DNA from: Cucumis sativus
Lineage: Eukaryota > Streptophyta > Magnoliopsida > Cucurbitales > Cucurbitaceae
Reading direction: 5' to 3'
Assembly: GCF_000004075.3 (NCBI RefSeq)
Contig: NC_026658.2
Location: 3,224,001 to 3,288,000 of the forward strand
DNA length: 64,000 nt
Position 1 is the stretch's first letter. Every line of letters begins with the position of its first letter. A program made the translations under genes and the position numbers. The notes beneath the pieces were generated by a model. It ran no database searches, had not been told where the DNA came from, and worked only from the letters and a program-made list of their open reading frames with translations. Positions 1 to 12,800 of this stretch are shown piece after piece.

Positions 1-284
1 CCTTAACTTAAACTATTTAGGATCTTTACTGTTATTTTTTACATTATTTTTAGGAAGAATTGTCATGCAAAATAGTTGTGTTTTGTAATGTGAAGCTTTA
101 ATCCAAGTACATTCACCATAGTAGCACATACAATGTGGGATAGAGAGAGACCATCCTAACATGAAAAGGGGGAATCAAGAGCTCACTATGATCAAAGCAC
201 CTTCCAACCCCGACCACTTGTTCTCAAGGTATTGACCAAATGTTAGATCAAATTAGCTCTAGTTCTTGCCCCATCTTCATGTTG

Positions 285-1464
285 CTATCTCCTCGAATTA
301 CCTCTAAAGGCCTCAAACAAATCATTCATATTGTCAGGAAACCTACGAACGAATTTATCTAAGAAATCCTCATCAGGCATCCACAATGAATCGATCAACT
401 TCGGGAGCTTCTTCGTTAGCCTCTTCGACTTCAGAACCTCTAGAACTCTATAACGAGGGAGCACCCTTCCATGCATTGCGTGCATCAAACAAAAAGGATT
501 ACGAACAATATCTGATTTGCTAACTTTTGCCTCATTCATGAAGAATTCTAGACCAACCTCAAGTTTACCAACGGAAGTCCTCATCAAAACAGGAGCCGAA
601 TTAAACATTCTCATACATTCTTTCTCAGTTATTCCAAAACTACAAATCAGCTTCACTTTCTTCTTATAAGTTGCATTACTTATACTACTGATAGAATGAA
701 GTCCATGAATAAACATTGTACCGTTGGGAGAAAACCCAGCCTTTACAGCCATTGAAACAAAATCTTTAAGTCGAGATTCATGCATAATAAAAAGTGCAGG
801 TTGTCGCTTCAATAACGTAGAGAGTTGATAGTCAACAATCCCACAACTTCGTAAGTAATTGATATTTACAGACAACACTTTATACGGGGATCTCGTAAGT
901 ACATCAGAACATCGCCGCAAAACTTTCGGGAGATCGTCATTACACGTACCCTTGGGCAAAACATTCTTAAGAATCTCAACATTGGCATCAATGTCTTTTC
1001 CAAACTAGAAGAAAAAAATTTAGATTGCCTGGAAATGAACTTACTCAAATCTGAGCCAACAAAGCCAAGATTCTGTAAGAACTCGATCTTTGGCTTCAGT
1101 GTTTTCTCAATGCTGGAAAACGCGATTTGGGGTGTGATTCGAACGGCTGATTTAATTTGGGTGTCGGATAATCCGAGGTCCGAAAGATATTTGTAAACGG
1201 AACGAGGCTTTTCAGTTGATTGAATGCCTCTACGGGTTGCCATAATGGAGACGGCTCTGGCGGGGAGAGTTGGAAGGTATCGATGAGGTATTGGAGGACG
1301 ATTCCATAGGAATGAGAGGGTGGTTGGGAGTGGGAAGAAGAAGAAGAAGAAGAAGAAGAAGAAGAGAAGAAAGAAAACAAGAATGGATGAATTAGTCGGA
1401 GGAAGAAAGGAGGATTAAGGGGAGAGGGAACACAAACAGAGAATGATGGATACATAGCGTACAT
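285..1464 (-). CDS. mTERF family protein, reading frame broken twice
   Basis: Mitochondrial transcription termination factor family, nucleic-acid-binding helical-repeat proteins that act in mitochondria or plastids. The ATG at 1464 opens a leader rich in Ser, Pro and Phe, as in an organelle transit peptide, with a Ser run encoded by a GAA/TTC microsatellite. The body has mTERF-like helical repeats, for example SDTQIKSAVRITPQIAF, LKPKIEFLQNLGF and ITEKECMRMF. The TAA stop is at 285. The coding stretch is in three frames: 1464 to about 1262, about 1261 to 966, then about 965 to 285. Both shifts behave as one missing base, at a C run (plus-strand G run 1262-1265) and near 963-966. With both allowed for, the gene encodes about 393 residues, the usual size of this plant subfamily, with no intron. 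Family assignment is firm; whether the breaks are real or sequencing errors is open. Confidence 0.85.
1334..1366. repeat. (GAA)n microsatellite inside mTERF leader
   Basis: A pure GAA run of about eleven units. On the minus strand it reads as serine codons in the predicted transit peptide of the mTERF gene, so length changes would alter the Ser tract without shifting frame. Confidence 0.9.
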
Positions 1465-2996
1465 TTAATTTAAGAGCTGAAAAGCATAGAAATTTTAGGG
1501 TTTAAGGAGGCGGCGTTTCTCAAAAGCTTCTCCCGTTTTTCTTCTCTCCGTCGCTTCCATCCCTCATCTTCTCCGATTCAACTTTTCTAAAAGTTTAAAT
1601 TACAAATTTAGCCCCATTTCGTCTTTTTTTTTTCTTTTAAAAAAAAATTAAGCTTGTTTGAAAAAATCATAATAATATACTATTTCACAAAAAACAAAAG
1701 TTAAGCTTCTCTAAATTTCTTTAAATTTCGAGAGCTAAAAATTAGTTTTCTAAACAATAGTTGACGAAAAACATTTAAATTCTATTTTGGTCCATGTAAA
1801 TTTCTTTAAAAAAAAAATTCTATATACAAAATCATGACGAGGATGACATTTTAGTTCATTTCTCAACTCATACATACAAATTTATTCTCATACAAATTGT
1901 TTAGTCGTGATGTATCTTGTGATTCATTGATATGCCTTTTTGTTCTCTTCTTCACAATTCTTTCTTCTCCTTTTCTTTTTTTGGTTTCATGATTCATGGT
2001 AGGAATATTGATATGTAATTTTATAGAGTTTATTTTATTAATGTGTTATATTTGTTTTATTTTCTAATTTATTTTACCTTGTTAGAGATTTTAGCACGTT
2101 AATATGTCGGTTTTATTTATTTTTATTCTACTTAATGTTCTTCTAATTTGCTTCAAGATTTCAATTTGAAAAACAATGTGAGAGAGACAAGAGAGGATGT
2201 GAGAGATTTAAATTTTGAGAAAAAAACAATTTTAATTTTTTAATTTGAGTTTATTTGATTGTTAGTGTTTGATTACGTTTAGAGAAGTTACTTGATCGCT
2301 CAACTCATCCAAATATAGAAGTGTCACTCTAACATTTTGTTAAGATAACGTAGTTCTAACGAAAAGATCAAAATAAGTTTTTGTTAAAAAATCTGCACAC
2401 CAAAATTTACATTTTTAAAACTTAGAGATGAAGATACAAATTTTAAAAACCTTTTAGGATTTTAAAATTAAAAAAATTATAAATCATTATGACAAGTTAG
2501 AGAGAAAATAAGGTTAGTTTGAAAAGAAAAATGGTTATTACATAGCCAAACTTCATTTTTTTTCTTCTTAAAATTTAGTCATTATCTTGTAATCATAGTT
2601 TTGTAACTTATCCTACATTGAAAAGAAAATTAAATTATAAATTTGATAAGTTAGAATTTATCTTTTATTAGGGTGAAATTTCAAAACTCATTACTTTTAA
2701 CGTAAGCTTCTAAAATTTGAAAATGTCTACTAAGTTTTTTGGTTTTAAGTTTGTGTCTATAGTTTGATACAAATGATCATTTTATTTTAATGCTTAAAAA
2801 CTTTCAAGACTTGGTGAATAACTGAAATGAAGTGAAGAAGAAAGAAGAATTATGAAAATGAAGCTATGTATACGTAATATATTGCTCTAACAAGGTGTTC
2901 ATATACACAGGTTTTGTGAAGCAAAAAGTGAGCACTCTAAATAAAAGAAGAAAAAAAGAAGGAATGATGACATTTTGTTTCTATCAAACTGTTTAG
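1465..2996. other. Intergenic, AT-rich; mTERF promoter side and SERK 3' side
   Basis: About 1.5 kb between the start of the mTERF gene and the stop of the SERK-like gene, both on the minus strand. It is AT-rich with A and T runs. I see no open frame, RNA gene or transposon end. It should hold the mTERF promoter and the SERK-like 3' untranslated region. Confidence 0.7.
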
Positions 2997-5900
2997 TTAT
3001 CTAGGACCAGATAATTCAAAAGCACGAACGTTTTCAGTCGAATCAACCATCCATTCTGAAGTTTGAGAAGATGTCAATTCTGTTTCATGGTAAACTACCT
3101 CCACTCGCTGCCATTCCTCCCATCGCTCAGCCAACCCATCTCCTTCCAGCATTCTCACCACATCAGACATTTTGGGTCGTTCCATAGGCGAGCTCTGTGT
3201 GCAGAGAAGTGCTACTTGGATTATTTGCTCAACTTCAATCTCATCATAGTTCTCCTTCAAATCAGGATCAACCAACATCTCCAACTTTTTTCTCTTTCAG
3301 AAGCCCTTTCACCTGAAAAGTTTGTAATCAAAACGAGAGTGGTTAGAGAAAAAACTGTTGAGAGCTGCTAAGTTAGTAGACTTTGCAAAAAGAAAAATCC
3401 TGAGTTTATACCCAATCAAGCAGCATGACATCTTCATCGTTTGCCAGTCGAGCAAGATCGAAAGCCCTTTGTCCGGTTATTAGCTCCAAAAGCATAATGC
3501 CATAACCAAAGACATCAGTCTTTTCAGATGATTTCCCAGTTGAGAGATACTCTGGAGCTATATGCCCAATTGTACCTCTTACTGCTGTTGTAACATGAGT
3601 ATCCTTGTAATCCATTAACTTTGCAAGACCAAAATCACCCACAACAGCCTCGAATTCCTCATCTAGTAGAATATTTGCAGCCTTCACATCACGATGGATG
3701 ATTTTTGGATCACATCCATCATGTAAATAAGAAAGACCTCTCGCAGAGCCTAATGCAACTTTCTTTCTAGTTGGCCAGTCGAGAGGAGCTTCAGACTGTG
3801 GACGTTCTATGAAAAATATGCTAGCTACATTATGAGTTTGTAATAAAAGTGGCTTTGCCAATTAACAAAGATGTGGATAAGATAGTTTTGATTTCATATC
3901 AAAACTAAATAAAATACATAATGTAACAAGATTGAAGATACACTAGAAAAGTTATAGAAAAAACTTGAGCTTGAAACTTCTAACATTTTCAAGGAAAAAC
4001 AAGAAATTGTACCTCTTAAACATGATGCAACACTTCCGTTGGCCATATAAGGATAAACAAGGAGGCGTTCACTCGATGTTGTACAAAATCCATGTAGTCG
4101 CAGAAGATTTCGGTGCACTGCCATGCTAATCATCTCTACTTCTGTTTGGAATTGTAACTCCCCACCTGGCGTACGCTCTTCTTTGAGCCTTTTTACTGCT
4201 ACTAACGAGCCATCAGCCAAACGTCCCCTATAGACTTTACCGAATCCACCTCGACCAAGAATATTTTTGTTGCAGAAGTTATCTGTTGCAACTTGTAAGT
4301 CTCTCAGAGAAAACCGCTTCAGCTGCCCCAAGTTGATCTCTGAGTCCTCTTCCGCTGCATAAACAAAGCCATGGTGACTTGCAAGCTAAAAAAAGGTAAA
4401 AGTGAATCTTTTGCAACAGAGACAAACCAGGGACATCGAAGAATATTTCTCGTGATTTCCTCCGATGCCAATAGACAAATATGATAGCCGGTGTAGCAAA
4501 AAGTAAAGCAGCACCTGCAGCAACTCCTCCAACAATTGCTCCATTGGGATTGTTTAATTCTGGAGAGAAACCAAACATATTTTAAGCTTTCTCAAAGTCA
4601 AAGATAAGTTAATGCTACAATGGAGAAGTTCATAGAAACTCATTTCTTAAATGTGAATTAACCTCACTTGTTAGGTTCAACAAACACAATGTATATTTAA
4701 ACCCAAGTGAAGTTACTTATGTCAATGATATGCACCAAATTGTGAGATGAAGTATTCCATTAAAACAATTTGTTGTGGTAGAGTACTAGAACAATTGCCT
4801 ATTTCAATAATCTTTCTAACCAGATAATACCATGGGAAGAAACTGTTGATTGTGGAACAAATGGCGGCGGTGGAGAAAAGGGAGGATCCCAGGGCAAGGT
4901 TTCCCAGTTACCAGACCACATAGATCCAAGTTATTTGCAAAACTACAAACAGTACGATAGCAGTTAGTATCTGATCAGCTAACATCGATCCAGAAGAAAC
5001 TTCATGTGTAATTTATAAGCAAAATACCTTATGGGAGTAAATAGTGAAAATGAGCCATTATTTGGAACTTTTCCAGATAGAAGGTTGTTCGATAGATCCC
5101 TGCGAATGATGTTTAAACTACGTTATAGCCACTCTATTTCAACTCATATTCTCACTTTCACTTCCAACAAAATTGAACCTTAGAGCAAGAAAAGATAGTG
5201 TAAATGCTTACAAGACTTGTAGGGTGGAAATATTTATCAAGGAAATCGGTATCAAGCCAGATAGTTTGTTGTCATTCAGCCGACTATCCATTCAAAGATA
5301 TACCAAGAGAAAACACCCATAAGTTACATAAAGGGAAGAATGTGTATGGTTCAAAGATAATGCATAAACACACAATGAATGAGTCAAGCCTCTAGGGAAG
5401 CATGTTCTCATTCAATGAAAGTAAAAGCACAAAAGATGTCAAGTAACATATCACAAAGAAGAGAAAAGAAAGGATGTATAATATTCATACAGGAAACGCA
5501 ATTGTGTGAGCTTGCCAAACGTGTCTGGAATCGGGCCAGTTAAACCGTTCAAGTAAAGGTCTAGGCTCACCAAATTTTCTAGGTTCCCGAGATCATCTGG
5601 AATCTCTCCACTTATGTTGTTACCATAAAGCTCCCTGTAATCAATTAAAATCATTTAACTTAGAGAAGAACAATACATGCAGGTAAAAGTCACCATTACA
5701 ACTGCTTATGCTATAGGAATTGAAGTCCAAACAAGTTTACAGCAAACAATGACTTACAAGTATTGAAGACTTTTAAGTTGACCAAGCTGTGGTACTAATT
5801 TGCCAGACAATCCAGCATTTCCAAGGTCACTGCAAAGAGTGCCGAAAGTTGTAAAATTTTGTATGACATTGACCAAAGTTTACATAGCCCGAGAACAAAT

Positions 5901-6778
5901 GAACGAACAAATGATGTCCCTTACACTCTTATAATGTTATTTTCATTATTGCAAGTGACGTGAAACCAAGTGCAGGGATTGACCAGTGTAGGGTCCCAAC
6001 TCTGCAGAACATTGTTTGGATCTTCCAAATTCAATCGAAATATATGCAGAACAGTAGCTGTTTAGAATAGAAAGAACACATTGTCAAATTCAACAGAAGC
6101 TGAATAAGAGAAAAGAGATCACATCCACAACTTTTTAGAATTCTATAATACAATAATGAGACAGAATATCACCGAATTTAACAATAAAATTCAAGCATAC
6201 AAAATGAAAAATGACAGTTGTATTTGGGAAGTTAGAACACAAGGCTCAATCACTGCATTTCTAAAAATATCAAAATGTTACCTTAAAGTATGCTTCTCGT
6301 CTCAACCTATTTTACACTATGGCAACCCATTAAGCTCTCAAAACCACCACTTAAATGAAAAATATATAAGAGATAACAGCCTTAGGCAGAGAAGTAAATT
6401 GGCCCAAAAGAATTCTGTTCCAAAACGTTTTTGTTTACAGTCTGAAGCATTGGGACAATTTATGGGCATCTCAACTAATCTCATAGGACAACCCACTTCA
6501 CCCTGCAATATTTATACGTCAACGAAACGCCATAGATAATAAATCCCCATTATCAAACTCATATGATTTATTTACCGTTAGGCCAACCCATGGTCTCAGT
6601 TCCAAAACATTGATGATCTTTGACACACCCTTTTCATCTACACAAGTACAACAAGCAACATCAGTAGGAAAAGGAAATGGGAATCACCTTCTACAGTTGC
6701 AGAGACATTGGTACAACAAAATTGTCCAACAAAGATGAACCAAAGCAAAACCAAAGCCCCATTTAGCCGTTTCATCAT
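2997..6778 (-). CDS. SERK/BAK1-type LRR receptor-like kinase, two frameshifts
   Basis: Somatic embryogenesis receptor kinase family: plasma-membrane co-receptors that pair with ligand-binding LRR kinases in brassinosteroid, immune and developmental signalling. Eleven exons, the family's usual number: 6778-6688 (signal peptide), 6057-5925, 5829-5758, 5634-5491, 5283-5212, 5099-5028 (LRRs), 4942-4831 (Ser-Pro-Pro hinge, FSPPPPF), 4559-4428 (membrane span), 4354-4013, 3806-3412 and 3312-2997 (kinase and tail). All junctions are GT/AG. Kinase motifs include [35 protein letters not shown] and IAPEYLS; the tail ends in ELSGPR as in other SERKs. Exon 7 lacks one base (C run 4888-4890) and exon 11 has one extra A (T run 3286-3291). 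Corrected length is about 626 residues, typical for the family. Exon 2 begins without the usual GDAL after the signal peptide, so its 5' edge is less certain. Confidence 0.92.
5635..6687 (-). other. Introns 1-3 of the SERK-like gene, with exons 2 and 3
   Basis: Intron 1 (6058-6687) is the longest of this gene at 630 bp; introns 2 (5830-5924) and 3 (5635-5757) are short. A 127-codon plus-strand open frame lies mostly in intron 1 (6156-6539), but it resembles no protein I know. I see no mobile element or RNA gene here. Confidence 0.6.
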
Positions 6779-6944
6779 ATCTCCTCCCTCCAAAACGTGA
6801 GGCGATTTCACGAAACTTCACGACGCCGAGCCGCCACACCCACATTACAAAAAGAGTACCAAATCTGACCCAGTCCCCGGCAATGGAAAGAACCCGTTAA
6901 GAGAAGATGAAAGAGAAACAGAGATGAAGCATCAGACCGTCATT

Positions 6945-6974
6945 GAAGAAGAAGAAGAAGAAGAAGAAGAAGAA
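6945..6974. repeat. (GAA)n microsatellite in SERK-like 5' leader or promoter
   Basis: Ten GAA units about 170 bp upstream of the SERK-like ATG. On the sense (minus) strand this is a CTT/TTC tract, a common feature of plant 5' leaders near transcription starts. Confidence 0.85.
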
Positions 6975-9781
6975 AGAAGGTGGAGTTTTGAGGTTTTGTG
7001 ATTGAGATGGGAGTGAACTTAGAAGAACCCAGAAAGGAAATGGGTTGGTATTGTTTGTTTTTCCATTCTTTTTCATATGGTTTTCGGTTCTCTGTGAATT
7101 GCTTTTTTGAGAAGTTCAAAGTGAAAGAGTGAGAAGTGGAAAAGGGAATTGCTTTCAGCAGGTGTGGGTTTTGATTTTGGTTGGTGGGACCCACGTGGCC
7201 AATCCGAGTAGGCCAAAGCAAAACATAACCAAAACTTTTTGTTTCTTAGTCAACGGTGAGAGAACGCCAAGTGGAGCCCACTTTGCCACCTAGGATTCTA
7301 TTAAGAACTTCTAAAATTTCAATAAAAATTTATTACTTAATAAAAAAAACAAACACAAACAATTCTCAAAATATAATAGCAATTTAACACTTTTTCTTCA
7401 ACATGTGAAGTCAAATTATAGTAACTTCATTTGGGCTATGTGTCTCCATTCTCAATATTTTACCATTTCGTGGTCCAAAAAATAGTATTATAAAAGAAAA
7501 AACAATCATTATCAAAGGGCATAATAGCATCTTTATTCATGGATTTTTACAAAATCATAAAGTAATTTGAACTTTTTTTCTTTCTCTTTTTTGTTAAGGA
7601 AAAAAAAACAATCAATAAAGTGAAAGAAGGACTTTTAGGGGTTGGTAGGACCCAAAGAGTGAAATAAAGCAAAATAAAAACAATAAGCATGCGCTAAAAT
7701 ATTTGACCAATCTCCTTCTAATTTCTTATTATCATGCTATTCAATTTTCCTCCCAATATCAACAATTTTATTAACATTCTCACATTTATAATCATCCTAA
7801 TAAGTATACCACAGAGATTAATCCTAGGATGAATTAAATTGTTCAAACTTGTATAAAAAAAGTTAGAATGTATTTCTATAAAAGAAAGTGTCCAATAATT
7901 ATTTACTAGTTAGTAGTTAATTTTAATTTTTTTTAAATTCTTTTTGTTTTTATAATTCTTTTTATTAATATCATCAACATTGATATTAATTGCTACAATA
8001 GTTTCTACTTGTTTCATTTTGAAAACAAGGGCTCTATATTTGAACACTATTCAATTTTAGTTGTTTGTATTTTTAGTTGAATTTTAATATTAGATATGCA
8101 TAAATAAATAATATCGATAGCTAATGGAGAAAAGAATAAATAATAAATTCCTCCTAATAGCACTAGTAGAAATATCGATTTAAAATGTTTGTTTTAATTT
8201 ATATTTTTACAAAAACTATAAAAATATTAAGTAAATTTAAATTAGTAATTAAGTTTGAAATATGGATTAATCTCTGTATCTATCTAACTTTATCTTTTTT
8301 AATATTTTTCAATTCAAAGTAGAGAAATTAAAATTGTATTTGGTTTGTTTATGAAAAGAAAAAAGAAATAGAAATTTTGAAAGATAGTGATGATGAAATT
8401 CCAATCATGACGACCTCCTTAATTGGGACCCATAGCTTGTAATAATGGGACAATTTCTAGTGCTTTGGCTCCACTTTCTTCATATCTTCACGCCTAACCT
8501 CTCATCTAATCACTCCTTTTCATTATTATCATGTTTTCTTCTCTCTTTTCCTCTTCAAAATTTAGTGGATACCTATATATCTATACTTATAGTCTAGCAT
8601 ATATATATATATATGCATGAGATCTCTTTTTCTTTGCTGGAGAATGGAGATTTTACATTCATTTTACAAACCTTTTCAAAAATTGATAAACCATTTACAC
8701 TTCATATAACAAATTATTTACACGTTAAAGTAAAAAGTAACATAAATAGGTGTGGTTACTTTGAAAAAAGGAGTGAGAAAATATTTGAGAATTTGGAGGA
8801 AAGTGTATTGAAACATAAGACGAAGTGGTAAAACAATTTATTTATATAATTTTGCAAAGTTTGATGGTGTTTTTATTCTTCGGTATTATGCAGATCATGG
8901 TAACAAGTATAATAATCAAGTCTTGGTTAGTAACTCGATGTTATATGAGTTGAAAGTATATAAAGTCTATCAGCATATAGATAAATTATTCTTTCGTTTT
9001 TGGGATTTTTTGACATTGCTTTTCTAGTTCTCTAGCATTATTAGGCAAAATATTATGTCTTGAATTCGGGTCCAAAAGTTCTGTCGAGTGAAGAAATGTG
9101 AAATTATTGAATTGACATTTGTTCTTCAAACTAAAAGTGAGTTAAAAGATTAAAATGAGCATACTTGAGACAACCTAAAACATGTGTTAACGATATAAGA
9201 AGTTCATAAATTACATACATGAAATAAATAATTCTCAAATAAAAACACTAAATTTTAAAATGAAAATTTCTCAAAGTAAAAAGACTCTTTCAACAAAAAT
9301 TTGAATTTGAAAGTTCCCTTTATAAGTTTAATTTTTAAAAATAAAAAGCTAAAAGATCAAATAGTATTGATTATAAAACAAAGCTGAAATTGTGAATGGA
9401 AATAAATCACTTTATTTATTAACTTTTCCAAACTTAATTTTTGAATTATTAAATTAGTCTTTTATTTTAATTAGATAATTAACACATGCCCGTTTTTTAT
9501 TCTCGTAAAGAAACGACATCAAGTATAGAATAATTATGTTAAAACCGAAAATATAAGACTTCTACATCTATCTATAGTATATATAAGAGTCAAAATGTGG
9601 AGAAACTTTTTTCTCTTCATTATATTATTGAGCTTAGTTCTATGTCCAAATCACTTTTTAGTTTTATGGTAAATTCATTTTTAATTTTGTTTTTTTAATA
9701 TAAATAATTATAAAAGACTCGCCCTCCTCCACTGCTTTTTGAATTAATTATATTTAAGTTTAGTAGATTTAAAGTATGCAC

Positions 9782-9887
9782 GATATGAAAAGTTGGAATG
9801 CAAATGATTTTTCATTTATCAACTACATTTTGAATTAATTATAGACGGAGGATATGAAAAGTTGGAATGCAAATGGTTTTTCATTTA
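9782..9887. repeat. Direct duplication, 37-bp units
   Basis: A 37-bp unit starting GATATGAAAAGTTGGAATGC occurs at 9782-9818 and again at 9851-9887 with one mismatch. Each copy has a nearby GAATTAATTATA tract upstream, so a longer local duplication with an internal indel is likely. No coding content. Confidence 0.85.
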
Positions 9888-12800
9888 CATCTTAGAAATT
9901 AATTAAAAATTAAATATCTTATTAATTCTAATTAACAATGCAAATTTAAAGCCCAAAAATTGAAAAAAATTTGTAACCTTTTTTTCTACTATATATATAT
10001 ATATAAGACTTTTTTTATTTTTTTTTCTACCAACATTTTTGTGTATCTTCAAAACTTCTATATTTGGAAGTCTACTTATTTAAAAAATGTCAACATTTGA
10101 AACATATTATTTGATTAGAGAGTTGGAGTCTTTCAACAAATGAAAGAACATTTATATTTAAAAACAAAATTGCAATAAAAATGAATAAATGAAAATTCTT
10201 TTAGTGAATGGGTACATTTGGAAAAATATATATATATTCTCATCTATACCTTTATATAGATTAATTTTTAATTAATATTATCGACTTTTATTTAGGTTAG
10301 CACCTCTTAATCAAAAAGGGACATGACCTAATGATGATATAGTGGATTGATTAAGTAGACTTTTATTTTTATAAAAAAGACGTAGACATGTTTGTTATAG
10401 TTTTTTTAAAAAATAAATAAATTTATTAAAATTAAATTAAATTACTACTATTTTTTAAGTGGAGATTTTTAAAAATAGAAGAATTAACCAACTATATATT
10501 TACAGCCCACGAAATTTTAATCTAACCTCAAAATAAATAACTAAAATTTTACTTCAAGCTTTAAAGTATCTAGGTAAAAACTTATCATTTTCTTCTATTC
10601 ACGTGAACTTTTCTTTTTAAAATTTTTCTAAACTTAATTATTTAAAATTACAAAAAAAATATTTTCTTAATGTTTTCACTTGTGATCAGTGGAAACTCAT
10701 ATCATCTTGATCAAATTACCGTTGTGAGCATCAAATTCCAACTCTTTTTATTATGAGTAATTTATTTATGAATTGGTTAGGAGGTTTAGTGTATTTCTTT
10801 TTTTAAAATATTGTTTTCTAATTTAAATAAAAATATTAAGAAATAACAAAATTGACAAAATATTTACAGGTTGTTATAATTTTTTATCATTTTTAGTACT
10901 ATTCTGTACAAATTATCTTCTGCAAAACCATATTGTAGAAATCTTTTAGAATTGCACCATGCAATTACCATTAAAATTTTGTAGTTAAACTATAAGGTAA
11001 GCAAATGATTAGGTTTTATTGATTTGCAGGGATGCGTTGCTAAACATTAAAGTGATCAAGAAAGAATCATCCCTACAAAGAAAAAAAAAAACTATGAGAA
11101 ATTGATATGAAATAGATTCAGTTTTTAAAAATAAAAATTCATAAAAAAAATCTTAAATTTGAATAATTTAGGAATTTTTAATAACAGATAAATCGAAAAA
11201 ACTTAAATAGAGGAAGAGTTGAATCAATTTTTCTCTAGTTGGCAAATAGATTCAATATTTTGCTATTTTTAAGTTACTCTAAACTATTTAATTAAATATT
11301 AATCACAAAATACTTATTTCTAAACTTCTTCACCCAATTCATAAAAAGAACATTTTTAAAAATAGTAAAATAAATTAAAATATTTACGAACTATAGCAAA
11401 ATTTTGGATTCTATTACTAAAAGTCTTCTATCACTATAGCATGTCAATGACTATCAGATAAAATTTTGTATGGATTCTAAATATTTTATAAAATCTATTA
11501 TTTTTAAAAATTCTTCTTAAAACAACTCAAATAAATAAATATAGTAAAATTTGATTATCAGTATTTAAATATGTAACCCATGTATGCAATATTTTAGTAT
11601 ATTTATAAATATTTTTAAAATTGGCATTATTTAAAATAAATATGAGTTACCATCACTACCCAAATAAGCCGGCAATTTATTTATGTATTTAAAATATATA
11701 CGTGTGTATATACATTATTGTACGGCCATTGATTTGATGACTAATTATCCGACGAATATTATTTTATATATTCTCATATTTTCTTGTAAAAATAGCTTTC
11801 ACAATTTTATAAATTATATAATGAGAGACTATTTTGGATATTTGTATATCTAATTTCAACTTGCATGAAAAACATTAAATTAAAAAACAAAACAAAATGG
11901 AAATAGAGAAAGGCCTGCAATTTTCTCCTCTTTATTCCAATGGGCATAAGAAATTATAATAAATGTATAAAATTTGTTGCATTTTTACCAATAAATTAAT
12001 TTCTTTTATATATATATATATATAATCAGTTTCCTTTTTTCTTTCAATTAATATTTTCAGCAATGGAAATTGCATAGTGGAACATAAATTTCAGTTCTTT
12101 GCCAAATGTACGATTTTTTAAATTTTCTATTCTTACTTTAAAACTTGCCATAGATATATAATAATAGTTTTGAAATTCATTGTTGAAATTAAATACGCCT
12201 AGATTTTAGTATGAATTCTCTCTAAATATATATATATATATAATCTTAAATATAGAGTGGTCATAACTATTACAAATTGTGATTTCAATTTTAAATTTCA
12301 AAGAGTTGTTTGAATGATGTGATTCCAAATTTTCGATGTTCAATTGGGATACTATCTATATACACGCACGAAGAGAAATAACAATTTAATTTAGTCGTTA
12401 AACTTGACAATTTAATCTTTACACGGTTTGAATTGATACAACTTCATTTTTGTAATTGTGTGTATTTCTTTTATTTTAATTTGTTGAGTAATTATGCTTG
12501 CTAGTATTAAATTTTTTATTATATACTTTATTTAGGTAATACTTTATCATTAAACAATGTGTGTGTCAAACTTAGATGATATAATTATTAGTTATAATAC
12601 TAATTAATCACATTATTGACTTTTAAATTTTTCCATCCTTTGTCAACCCTGACTTTTGTAATTTTAATTTAGAATTATATGAGTTTACAAGAAAGAAAGA
12701 AAAAAAAAAAGGAGGAAATCAGTACATCAATCTGTACATTAAAGTATAATTATAATAAATCAAGGAGACAGGGAGGAAGAGACAAATTCAAAGGTTGTTT

